Assembly: GCA_000437555.1 (NCBI GenBank)
Contig: FR901006.1
Span: 1-24,417 of the forward strand
From: Acidaminococcus sp. CAG:917
GTDB taxonomy: Bacteria > Bacillota > Clostridia > Christensenellales > CAG-917
Reading direction: 5' to 3'
Length of the DNA stretch: 24,417 nt
Positions 1 through 8,500 of this stretch are shown piece after piece. Every line of letters starts with the position of its first letter. Within the stretch, counting starts at the first letter, position 1. The notes beneath the pieces are model-generated. The model was given only the letters and a program-made list of their open reading frames with translations. It made no database searches and was not told the DNA's origin. A program made the translations under genes and the position numbers.

Positions 1-109
1 GTTGTAATAGGTTAATGAATTTGCAATTGATTTTTGGTATATATCAGCTGTTTGCAAATTATTTTTGAATAATTATATGCGCCTATGGCGGTTATACAAT
101 GTTAACAAA

Positions 110-133
110 TCCGCAAAAGCTGACTTTTGCGGA
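110..133 (-). terminator. Hairpin, possible terminator for the XRE gene
   Basis: A perfect 10-bp stem (TCCGCAAAAG with CTTTTGCGGA, loop CTGA). Read on the minus strand it is followed by TTTGTTAAC, a weak U tract. It lies about 150 nt beyond the stop of the minus-strand regulator gene. It could be a back-up terminator or a stabilising 3' hairpin. Confidence 0.45.
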
Positions 134-158
134 AAGCGAGGAAAGAGGCGGAAAGACG

Positions 159-181
159 AAAAAACAAACGTAGTTTGTTTT
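159..181 (-). terminator. AT-rich hairpin with U tail, likely terminator for the XRE gene
   Basis: Stem of 9 bp (AAAACAAAC / GTTTGTTTT, loop of 3). On the minus strand it runs into a stretch of six T residues. It lies about 105 nt after the stop of the regulator gene. The stem is AT-rich, so efficiency is uncertain. Confidence 0.45.
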
Positions 182-285
182 GAGCAAAATGCCGTATTTT
201 AGTGTTAATAATCTATAAAGCTTTGTAAAAAATTTTATGGTGCAGACAGTGTTTGAATTGTTTTAAATAAAAGATTTAAAAAAGC

Positions 286-705
286 TTATAGCAAAAGGTC
301 TCCTATTGAAACTTCAAAAAAAGTTGAAATCTGAATAAGGCTACTAACGGACGGAACGGTGCCTTTTTTCCACCTTAAAATATTATCACGAGAAAAATTT
401 AACGCTTTGCAAAAGTTTCTTCCCGACATATTTTTAGATTTTAATATTTTGGTTAAATTGAGATAAAATTTTTCGCTGTTAAACTCATATTCCTTTTTAA
501 AAGCATTTTCGTCGCTAAGTTCTAAAAGGTAGTCGGGAGTAACCTTAAGATAATTGGAAATTTTCAGAAGGGTGCAGACGGAAGGGTATCTGTGACGGTA
601 TTTGTAAAAGGTATCCTTAAAAACAATACTGTCGTTAAACAAGTCGGCGGTCGTTTTATTTTTCTCCGCTAAAGCGTTGTTGACAAGGTTTATAAAATCA
701 GTCAT
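286..705 (-). CDS. XRE-family transcriptional regulator with two HTH domains
   Basis: A 139-residue protein that looks like two XRE/Cro-type helix-turn-helix units in tandem. Unit 1 (about residues 1-64) ends in the typical YPSVCTLLKISNYLKVTPDYLLEL stabilising helix pattern, given here only as its type; unit 2 (about 77-139) repeats it with PSVSSLIQISTFFEVSIGDL at the very C-terminus. No sensor, peptidase or membrane domain is present, so it is probably a small DNA-binding repressor. The start is ATG at 705 with AAGGA seven bases upstream. It is divergent from the SLOG-like gene, and the shared intergenic region holds two 17-bp direct repeats placed over both promoters, suggesting autoregulation and control of its neighbour. 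The family call is firm; the target sites are inferred. Two full XRE units in one short chain is less common than a single unit. Confidence 0.8.
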   Translation of the reverse strand: MTDFINLVNNALAEKNKTTADLFNDSIVFKDTFYKYRHRYPSVCTLLKISNYLKVTPDYLLELSDENAFKKEYEFNSEKFYLNLTKILKSKNMSGRNFCKALNFSRDNILRWKKGTVPSVSSLIQISTFFEVSIGDLLL

Positions 706-726
706 ATTTTTGTCCTTATGGATTTT

Positions 727-754
727 TAAATATTATTGCCTATATTGATGACAA
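727..754 (-). promoter_or_regulatory. Possible promoter of the XRE gene
   Basis: On the minus strand a TTGTCA box (749-754) is followed after 16 bp by TATTTA (727-732), about 20 nt upstream of the start codon. The -10 box is poor. The upstream 17-bp repeat (737-753) overlaps the -35 box and spacer. Confidence 0.35.
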
Positions 755-783
755 AATACTTGCCACTGCCTAGTTTGATGACA
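737..783. repeat. Two direct repeats, candidate operator
   Basis: TGCCTATATTGATGACA at 737-753 and TGCCTAGTTTGATGACA at 767-783 match at 15 of 17 positions, with starts exactly 30 bp apart (about three helical turns). The second copy fills the spacer between the -35 and -10 boxes of the plus-strand promoter; the first overlaps the candidate minus-strand promoter. This is the layout expected for binding sites of the adjacent XRE regulator. The binding itself is inferred. Confidence 0.65.
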
Positions 784-789
784 TATAAT
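760..789 (+). promoter_or_regulatory. Promoter of the SLOG-like gene
   Basis: TTGCCA (760-765), 18-bp spacer, perfect TATAAT (784-789). The start codon at 825 lies 35 nt beyond the -10 box. The spacer is occupied by the second 17-bp repeat. Confidence 0.65.
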
Positions 790-824
790 CTAATCATCTT
801 GTAAATAACAGGGTTGTGATAATA

Positions 825-1283
825 ATGAAAATAATCGGCTTTATTGGGCATCGAATGATTTGTTGTGATTTAATACAAAGTGTGCGTTTAGCAATAGAAG
901 AGCAAATATTAATGGGTAACAAGACATTTATTTTGGGAAATCACGGTGAATTTGATGAGATGGTTTTAAAAGTATTAAGAGAAATGCGCAAAAAATATAA
1001 TGACATAAATGTTCAAGTTGTCATTACTAGTTTTAGTCAATTATTAAGAAGAGGGGGGAACAGTGAAAAAGAAGAATTATATAAATATGAAGAAACAATA
1101 ATGTTTGAAGTGGAAGACGTGCATTTTAAAAGGCGAATAAGTACAAGTAACAAATTTATGATAGACAAATTAGATATTTTAATATGCTATGTCGACGGCA
1201 AAAGGACGCGGAGCGGTGCCAAAGCCGCTTTAAAGTATGCTGTCGATAAAGGGGTGGAAATTATAAATTTGTATTATAAATAA
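825..1283 (+). CDS. SLOG-superfamily (YpsA/DUF1273-like) nucleotide-binding protein
   Basis: A 152-residue single-domain protein. It opens with a beta strand and IGFIGHR, continues with an ILGNHGEFDEMV segment (the Gly-rich nucleotide-binding turn of the SLOG Rossmann-like fold), and ends with DKLDILICYVDG followed by RSGAKAALKYA and IINLY, the usual final strand-helix-strand. Small stand-alone SLOG proteins of this kind are common in Firmicutes genomes and in phages or plasmids. They are thought to bind a nucleotide or nucleotide-derived ligand, but the ligand here is unknown. I chose ATG 825, which has GGG eleven bases upstream, over an in-frame GTG at 816, which lies too close to that site. 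It is transcribed alone, under a promoter apparently controlled by the divergent XRE regulator. Confidence 0.7.
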   Translation: MKIIGFIGHRMICCDLIQSVRLAIEEQILMGNKTFILGNHGEFDEMVLKVLREMRKKYNDINVQVVITSFSQLLRRGGNSEKEELYKYEETIMFEVEDVHFKRRISTSNKFMIDKLDILICYVDGKRTRSGAKAALKYAVDKGVEIINLYYK

Positions 1284-1289
1284 AAAATC

Positions 1290-1330
1290 TGTTATAAAAA
1301 AAGAGAGCTTGTCGCTCTCTTTATTTGTTT
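1290..1330. terminator. Bidirectional intrinsic terminator
   Basis: A 9-bp stem, AAAGAGAGC (1300-1308) with GCTCTCTTT (1314-1322), loop of 5. On the plus strand it is followed by TATTTGTTTT and lies 17 nt after the SLOG-like gene. On the minus strand it is followed by an uninterrupted T run, so it can also end the lipoprotein transcript coming from the right. Confidence 0.8.
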
Positions 1331-1424
1331 TAATAATTAGTACAATTTTGAAATTTTTGCGTTGTGTTTCGGTTTGCGAATCGGGTTGAAGTAAAATTAA
1401 AAGTCCGCAAAAATTTGAAGGCGG

Positions 1425-2291
1425 TCAGATTTCGCCTTTGACTGCCGAGATGTCGCTAAGGGTGTAGACGACGTCGCCTTCGACAATTTTGACAATGGGG
1501 CGGACGATGCTTCTTACCGCACTTCCGTTAATTGATGTGACAGGGGATGCGGCATAATAGACTGTATAGCTGATACCGGCAACTGTTGTGCTTCTTGAAA
1601 TAGTCGTTTTGTAGCAGGATACTTTACCGTCTTTAAAAGCCTTTTCGGGAGCGGAAAGCGTTTCGGTTGACGTGCAAGACGCCGAAACGGTGGCAACGGC
1701 TATTTCGTTGGGCGCGACAATGGCGACGCCGTAGCTCATTGAGAATGCGGTGCCCATTGTGGATGCGCCTCGGAGCATTGTGTAAAATTCGTTGTTGTCA
1801 TAAAAAGGACTGCTCAGTTCAAGCGTTCCCGTCTTTTTTGACTCGCCGTTTTCGGTAAGCGTGTATTTCGCTCCGCTTGTGGTGTAGTTGATTTGGACAC
1901 GGTAAGATTCCGTTCCGTCAACGGTCACCTTGCGGAAACTTGATCTCGGGACGTAAAAGCTGTTTGACGACACGTTGACAAAAAAACAAGTGCTTTCGAT
2001 TTGCGTTCCGTCAATATCAAGGTAGGTATTGATGACGTGTCCCGACGGTTGATTTTTGACGAGCACGTCCCCGACGGTAATATCGCCGCCGTCGAACTGT
2101 TCGATTTCTATCGTATATTTGCCGCTTATAACTCCTTCTTCGGTGGTGTGCGCCACGTCGTATACGAATTTCTCATAGGGGGCAAAGTAGTTGCCGAGCT
2201 GTCCCTGCGGAGTGCTGGAGTTGCAGGCAGTGAGGGAGAGGCAGGCAACGACCGTAAGCATAATAACAATAACTAAAGCTGATTTTTTCAT
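1425..2291 (-). CDS. Putative lipoprotein of unknown function
   Basis: A 288-residue protein with a classic lipoprotein signal: MKK, a hydrophobic stretch of about 15 residues, then the lipobox L-T-A-C with the lipidated Cys at residue 23. The mature part is rich in Thr, Ser and beta-forming residues with few charges clustered, suggesting an all-beta extracellular domain anchored to the outer face of the membrane. I recognise no family. AGAGG lies seven bases before the ATG. It is monocistronic: a weak promoter lies upstream and the bidirectional terminator at 1290-1330 downstream. Divergent from addB with no functional link visible. Confidence 0.75.
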   Translation of the reverse strand: MKKSALVIVIMLTVVACLSLTACNSSTPQGQLGNYFAPYEKFVYDVAHTTEEGVISGKYTIEIEQFDGGDITVGDVLVKNQPSGHVINTYLDIDGTQIESTCFFVNVSSNSFYVPRSSFRKVTVDGTESYRVQINYTTSGAKYTLTENGESKKTGTLELSSPFYDNNEFYTMLRGASTMGTAFSMSYGVAIVAPNEIAVATVSASCTSTETLSAPEKAFKDGKVSCYKTTISRSTTVAGISYTVYYAASPVTSINGSAVRSIVRPIVKIVEGDVVYTLSDISAVKGEI

Positions 2292-2306
2292 AATTACCTC
2301 TAAAGC

Positions 2307-2335
2307 ATTTTAACATAAAAAGACGCTTATGCAAA
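2307..2335 (-). promoter_or_regulatory. Possible promoter of the lipoprotein gene
   Basis: On the minus strand TTTGCA (2330-2335), 17 bp, TAAAAT (2307-2312), followed by AGAGG and the ATG at 2291. The -35 box is weak. Confidence 0.45.
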
Positions 2336-2394
2336 GTAAAAAAAAGCTAAAAAAAATAAATAGAGAATAAAAGGGCAATAAACCTTTTATTGTA

Positions 2395-2423
2395 TTGAAA
2401 AAATTGTATAAGTTTGTTAAAAT
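2395..2423 (+). promoter_or_regulatory. Promoter of addB, implying a leaderless mRNA
   Basis: TTGAAA (2395-2400), 17-bp spacer, TAAAAT (2418-2423). Only six bases separate the -10 box from the addB ATG, so transcription would start at or next to the A of the start codon. No ribosome binding site is visible upstream. Confidence 0.6.
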
Positions 2424-2429
2424 TTGTTT

Positions 2430-5400
2430 ATGGATTTGATTTTGTCTAACACCAATTACGGCGCAATCGAGGGCGTGATAGAGCGGTTTAAGGCACGCTT
2501 TGACGAAGGCGAACACATTTTTATTGTTCCCGACAGATTTTCGATGTCTATGGAAAAAAGGCTTTTGGAAAGTCTCAATCTGACGTCGAGTTTTAACGTG
2601 GAAGTCGTTACTTTTAACCGTCTTGCCAAAAAGATTATGGGAAACGCAGCGGACAGGTGTCTGACGCCCGAGGGCTCCGTTTTGCTTTTGGAAAAAGTCG
2701 TTATGGAGAGTGAAGGCAATTTAAAATATTTTAAAAATTTTGCAAACAGAGTAAGCTTTGCCCGTGACTTATATGCCACGCTTACCGAACTGAGGAACAG
2801 CGCCGTTAGTGCAAATGACCTTTATAAGAGTGCGGAAAATATGCCTAAGGGCATAAAGGATAAGATTTACGATACAGCGTATTTATTGGAAGGATATGAA
2901 AACGCGTTGTCCGAAAAAGTGTTCGATTCCACTACCAGACTTAAGGCATTGGCGGACGAGATTTCAAAACAAACGCTATCTCAGAGTTTTTACGTTTGCG
3001 GATTTTCTTCATACAAGGCACCGGAATTGAAAATTGTGGAGATTCTCAACAAAACGGCAACCTATCTTTGCGTGGGGGCCGTCAGCGGAGCGGGTAACGC
3101 CAACTCGAGGATATATCCTTATTCGCTTGTCGCAAAGTTAAGGAACTTTGAAGGCGTAAGCGAATCGAGATATAACTACAGACTTGAAAAGCCTTTTGAA
3201 ACAATTTCAAAATATTTGTTTTCATACGAAAGGGTAAAGCCTGCGCCGTCAGGCGGAAAAGTAAAAGTAAAAGAGTTTTATACCCCTTTTGAGGAAACGC
3301 GTTTTGTGGCGGGCGAGATTGCAAAAGCCGTCAGAGAAGGCAGAAGATATAAAGATTTTACCGTGGCGATTTGCGACGGCGGTTACGCTCCGATAATAAA
3401 GAGCGTTTTTGGACAATACGGTATTCCGTTTTTCATTGACAAGGGCTATCTTGTTTCACAGACGTTGACCGCGAAATATTTACTCTCTCTTATGAGAGCC
3501 GTCATAGATAATTATTCGCTTGACAGCGTGCTCGATTTTATGAAAAATCCGCTGTTTGGTGAAGATTGCTTCGATTTTGAGAATTACTGTCTTAAATATT
3601 CCGTCGATTTTGTTACCCGTCCTTTCAAGTTCGGGGAATACGAGGAGCCGGAAAAACTGAGGCAAAAGTTTGAAAAACTTGCTTTGACCATTCCTTCCAA
3701 AGGCAAGGCAAGCGATTTTTCGGATGCGCTGCAAAAATTGTTGAAGTCGGCGGTGGATAACTTAGGCGAAAGCCTTGCTCTGACAAGTCTTTACAAAAAA
3801 CTGATAGACGGTTCGGCAAAAAAAATCTATACCGTGCTTGACGAGGCGTCTGCCATTATGGGGGACGAGCAATTCGAAACGGAAGAATTTTACCGAACTT
3901 TCTCGTCCGCTATAGCGAAACTCGAAGTTTCGGTTTTGCCTATGTATTCCGACTGCGTAATTATCGGAGATGCGGAATCGACAAAGTTTTACGATACGAA
4001 AAACTTGTTTGTGCTGGGCGCAAACGAAGGATTTTTGCCGAGGATGTCCGACGGCGGGGTATTGCTCAATCACAGGGCGGAAGATATGCTTTCAAAAAAC
4101 GGAATAACGTTATTATCGTCCGCAGAGAACAACAATATCAGTGCTATGCTGTCCGCAGTGGATATGCTCATCTCGCCGTCCGAAAAACTGTGGGTAAGTT
4201 ATAGCGCAAAGGGTGCCGACGAACAGACGCTTACTGCGTCCAACGTAGCCGCCGAACTCAAAAACTATTTTTCAGACTGCGATAACGAAGACGAGACCAA
4301 AGATGATATAACGGATTATTGCACGCTTAAAAATTGCTTTTTCAAAGTTATGGAAAGCATGGAAAATCCGCCTGACGAAAGTCATAAAAAATTGACTGAC
4401 GCCGCATATTCGGTTTTGACCGCCGAACAAAAGCGCAGGATTGAAAAACTTGCCCCAAGGCAAGAATATCTCGTATGCGAGTCGCAAAAGATTAAGTCGA
4501 CAAGTGTATCAAGGCTTGAAAAATTTTACGGTTGTCCCTATTCATACTATTTTGCCTATATGCTCGGGTTAAAAAAGAGAGAGGAAACCTCAATTATGTC
4601 GACGGAGACGGGAACGATTATTCACGCCGTGTTAGAGGCGTTTTTCAGGAACGAAGAAGAGGTAAAAAACATAAACTCTTTTGTCGAGGAACAGTTTGCC
4701 GAGATATTCAAAGACGAGAGACTAAAATCAAAAATGGAAAAAAGCGGGGATAACTCGCAGATAATGCGCCTTAAAGCCGAGTGTAAAAAAATCGTGACGG
4801 ACCTTGACGAATTGTCGAAAAGAAGCAAGTTTAAGCCGATATTCGTCGAGGCGGAGTTTGCCGACACCAAGGACGGCTTCGGAGCGATAAAACTGAGCAC
4901 CAAATACGGCGAAGTGGAATTGAGGGGAAAAATCGACAGAGTGGACGCCTATGACGGATATTGTCTGATAATAGACTATAAATCGTTCAAGAGTGCGTCG
5001 CTTAGTCTGTCGGATATATATTTCGGAAAAAAACTTCAGCTGTATATCTACCTTTCCGCTTTGGTCGGTTCAAAAAACTTCAAACCGGCAGGCGCATTTT
5101 ATCTTCCTTTATTCAATTCTTATACGGACGGAAAAAGGTATTCGCTTAAGGGACAGGCTCTTTTGGATAAAGAGATATTGTCGGCCATAGACAGCGAGTG
5201 TTCAAAAAAAGACGAATCGCTTCTGGATATCACTTTTGACGGCAATCAAGAGGTTAAGTCTACTGTCGGAAAAGAAAACAAGGTTTTGACAAACGGCCAA
5301 TTTAATACCGTAATGGAATATGCAAAAAAAGTGGCGGCAAAGGGAGCGGAGCTTATTTCAGAGGGATTTATTAAAGCCTCGCCCGTTAAGGGGAATTGCG

Positions 5401-5510
5401 ACGTTTGCGACTTTAGCGAGATTTGCTCGCAAAAGGATAAAAATCCCAGGTCGATAGCGGCAGGCAAGAGCGGCGAGATAATCGAAAAAATGGAAAAGGT
5501 GGTCAAATGA
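2430..5510 (+). CDS. addB: AddB subunit of the AddAB helicase-nuclease
   Basis: A 1026-residue protein. AddB joins AddA to process double-strand breaks, supplying one nuclease active site and an iron-sulphur-stabilised domain. The N-terminus has the family's HIFIVPDRFSMSMEKRL pattern. The C-terminal RecB-type nuclease shows TGTIIHAVLEAF, GKIDRVD (Asp836) and IIDYKS (Asp849, Lys851). Four cysteines that ligate a 4Fe-4S cluster are present: Cys702 (FYGCPYSYY) and Cys990, Cys993 and Cys999 (CX2CX5C). Oddity: no GxxGxGK P-loop is present near the N-terminus, where Bacillus AddB has one, so this chain probably does not bind ATP there. It is about 140 residues shorter than the Bacillus protein. I chose ATG 2430 over a TTG at 2424; neither has a ribosome binding site, fitting a leaderless message. 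The 3' end overlaps addA by four bases. Confidence 0.92.
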   Translation: MDLILSNTNYGAIEGVIERFKARFDEGEHIFIVPDRFSMSMEKRLLESLNLTSSFNVEVVTFNRLAKKIMGNAADRCLTPEGSVLLLEKVVMESEGNLKYFKNFANRVSFARDLYATLTELRNSAVSANDLYKSAENMPKGIKDKIYDTAYLLEGYENALSEKVFDSTTRLKALADEISKQTLSQSFYVCGFSSYKAPELKIVEILNKTATYLCVGAVSGAGNANSRIYPYSLVAKLRNFEGVSESRYNYRLEKPFETISKYLFSYERVKPAPSGGKVKVKEFYTPFEETRFVAGEIAKAVREGRRYKDFTVAICDGGYAPIIKSVFGQYGIPFFIDKGYLVSQTLTAKYLLSLMRAVIDNYSLDSVLDFMKNPLFGEDCFDFENYCLKYSVDFVTRPFKFGEYEEPEKLRQKFEKLALTIPSKGKASDFSDALQKLLKSAVDNLGESLALTSLYKKLIDGSAKKIYTVLDEASAIMGDEQFETEEFYRTFSSAIAKLEVSVLPMYSDCVIIGDAESTKFYDTKNLFVLGANEGFLPRMSDGGVLLNHRAEDMLSKNGITLLSSAENNNISAMLSAVDMLISPSEKLWVSYSAKGADEQTLTASNVAAELKNYFSDCDNEDETKDDITDYCTLKNCFFKVMESMENPPDESHKKLTDAAYSVLTAEQKRRIEKLAPRQEYLVCESQKIKSTSVSRLEKFYGCPYSYYFAYMLGLKKREETSIMSTETGTIIHAVLEAFFRNEEEVKNINSFVEEQFAEIFKDERLKSKMEKSGDNSQIMRLKAECKKIVTDLDELSKRSKFKPIFVEAEFADTKDGFGAIKLSTKYGEVELRGKIDRVDAYDGYCLIIDYKSFKSASLSLSDIYFGKKLQLYIYLSALVGSKNFKPAGAFYLPLFNSYTDGKRYSLKGQALLDKEILSAIDSECSKKDESLLDITFDGNQEVKSTVGKENKVLTNGQFNTVMEYAKKVAAKGAELISEGFIKASPVKGNCDVCDFSEICSQKDKNPRSIAAGKSGEIIEKMEKVVK

Positions 5511-8500
5511 AATATACCGACGAACAAAGAAACGCTATAACTAAAGAAGGGGACGTGCTTGTTTCCGCATCGGCAGGCAGCGGAAAGACCACCGTGCTTG
5601 TCGACAGGATAATGCACTTTATAAGTTTGGGCATAGATTTGGAGCGTATGCTGGTTTTGGTTTACAACAAACAGGCGGCAACACAGCTCAAAAACAAGAT
5701 TGCCGAAAAACTTCTCGAAAAGATTTACGAGGGCAAAAGCGAGTATCAAAAACAGCTTGATTATCTTCCCTTTGCAAGAATAGGCACGCTTGATTCTTTT
5801 TGCTTTCACTCCGTAAGGGAAAATTTTGACTATTTTTCTATCGCTTCCGATTTTTCCGTCGCCTCTGACGACGAGATGAGAAATTATTACCTCAAGGCTT
5901 TTAAAGCGATGCTTAAAGATTATTATTCCGCACTTGAACAGGATACCAAAGGGGATAGTATTTCGCTTATCGATATGATGGTTGAAATTTTCAGCACTCG
6001 CCGTTCGGACGAGGGACTGATGAACGTCATTATCAAACTTTACGAGATAAAAGAGAGTATGCCCGACGGCGACGATTTTTTAAAATCGCTTGCAGATGAT
6101 TTTAAAGATTTTAAAAACAATAAATATTTTGACCTTGTTTTGGACGAGCTCGGAAAGAGAATAAAACCGCAACTTGACGATTTAACTTTTAAAGCTGCTT
6201 CTTTAGACAGGGAAGCGGATAAAAAACAGTTAGAAAACATAACGGGCGTATGTTTTTTTGCCGACGAAATATTAAAGGCAAAATCGGCAGACGAGCTTTC
6301 TGTCGTTCTTTCGCGAGCAAAATTCGACAGATGGCCGACTCCGACAAAGGCGCAGGATAAATTGTTTATCGGCGAAATTAAAAAACTGAGAGACGAAATA
6401 AAAGACAGCGTCGATTATTTTCTTTCAAATCTTGCCTCGGCAGAAGAGATGAAATTCAGTTTCAAGCAGAATTCGGCAATTTTAACAGAACTTGTAAGCG
6501 CCGTATTCGCCTTTGAAAAAAAGCTGGACGATATCAAAAGAAAAAATATGAAATTCTCATATTCCGATATCGAACAGATGATGTTGAAGCTGACCGATTC
6601 GGAGAGGGGCGCGGCGATAAAGGACTCTATTTCTCTCGTATACATAGACGAATATCAAGACATCAACCGTTTGCAGGAAACGCTGATTGCCCGTCTTGCT
6701 CCCGTCGATTCATGCTTTATGGTGGGCGACGTAAAGCAGAGCATTTACGGGTTCAGGCTTGCGGATTCGGATATCTTTATCGATAAGTTTATGCGCTATA
6801 AAAGCGGAGAGGGAAACGCTTTAGAACTTACCGCAAATTTCAGAAGCAAAGACGAAATTTTGGAGTTTGTCAACGGGCTGTTTTGCAAGATAATGACTGT
6901 GGATACCTCAAAAATAGATTATGCTTCCGCCGTGTTTCAGACGGGCAAAAAAGACGACCCTAAAGGCGGCAGAGTGGAAATTCATACTTTTGCAAAGCCG
7001 TCTAAGGCAAAAAAAGAAATTGACGGGCTTTATGACATAACAAAGGATAAAGATACGGAAGAAGAACTCAAAAGTGCGACCAGCGAAGGAAAGTTTATAG
7101 CCGATAAGATAAAGGAACTGATAAAGAGCGGCGAATTTAAAAATTATAGAGATTTTGCCGTTGTGGCAAGGTCGAGAAATACCAAAACGAAAATAATTTG
7201 TCAGACGCTGATTTCAGAGGGGATACCTGTAAGCGGGAAAGACTTTATAGAATCGGACGACGAGGCGACAAAGGATATTATTTTGCTTTTAAAGGCGATA
7301 GACAATCCGAAAAACGAAATTCCGTTCGCAGGTTTTTTGCTCGGATATTTTGGCGGATATACCGAAGAAGAACTCATCGAACTTAAAAATTCATATCCGG
7401 CGCCGACTTTATACGATTCTCTGACAGCGGCGCTATCCGGCGGAAAATTAAAAGAAAAAGCGTCGGAAACTCTCGATTTACTGACACGTTACAGAACGGC
7501 GGCGGCTATGACGACTGTGTCGGAATTTGTAAGGGAAGTTATGTTCGAGACAGACTACAACAGTTTTTCCGTAGCAAAAGGCGACGGGCTCTACGAGATT
7601 GAAAGGCTGTTGCGTTCCGCCGAAAATACCGAAGCGGACCTTTCTGTATCGAGATTTCTGCAGTATTATAGCGAGAGAGAAGAGGAAAAGATTCAGAACG
7701 TGCCCAGAGATAATATGGTGTCTTTTTTAACGGTGCACGCGTCTAAAGGTCTCGAATTTCCCGTCGTGTTTGTAGTTAACTGCTCCGAAAGATTTTCGAC
7801 GAAAACCGAGTCGGGAGAATTGCTTATAGAAAAGGACGGTTATATAGGTATAAAGGGTTATGATACGGCAAAAAAGGAGAAGAAAAAGTCGCTCAGCTAT
7901 TTCGCGACAAAAATAAAGATTCAGCGCAGGGAATTTGCCGAAAACATAAGACTGTTTTACGTTGCTACCACGAGGGCAATGAAATATATGTTTATAACGG
8001 GAGAGGACGGCTCATTCGGCGACGGCAAGTCCTTTATGGCACTTGTCAACTCGGTTTATTCGGGCAAGATTATAAGGCACGATTCTGACGAGACGTCACG
8101 AGGTAAAGAGGATTTACGCCTTGATTTTGACAAGCCGGATAAAAAAATTGTCGATGAAATTTTAAAGGCACAGTCTTATGTCTATCCTTTTTCGGCGGCG
8201 ACAGCCGTTCCGCAAAAGCAATCGGTTTCGGGCATAGTAGAAAACGACGAGGAATCATACGTTGCCACACCTTTTGACGAAGAGAACATGCAAAAGGGAA
8301 CGGCATATCATACGGTAATGCAAAATATAGATTTTGAAGAAAAAGACGTCCGAGGTTTTATCGGCTCTCTCGTCAAAGAAGGAATATTGTCGCAAAAGGG
8401 TGCGGAAGTCGTGAACGACAAAGAGATTGAGGACTGCCTGAATTCTGACATAATTAAATATGCCATAGGCAAGAAATGCGAAAGGGAACGTCCGTTTACT

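Larger units (their letters stand above)
1..285. other. Non-coding AT-rich stretch downstream of the XRE gene
   Basis: I see no convincing reading frame here. It holds an 8-bp inverted repeat (AATTTGCA at 18-25 and TGCAAATT at 53-60, loop 27 nt) and two stronger hairpins, listed separately, that sit downstream of the minus-strand regulator gene. The remaining sequence is AT-rich with no recognisable RNA gene. Confidence 0.6.

Noticed and set aside
5246..5809. A 187-codon minus-strand frame
   Set aside because: Lies opposite the addB-addA junction, whose own frames are firmly identified. The protein has no recognisable features and the length follows from codon bias of the real genes.
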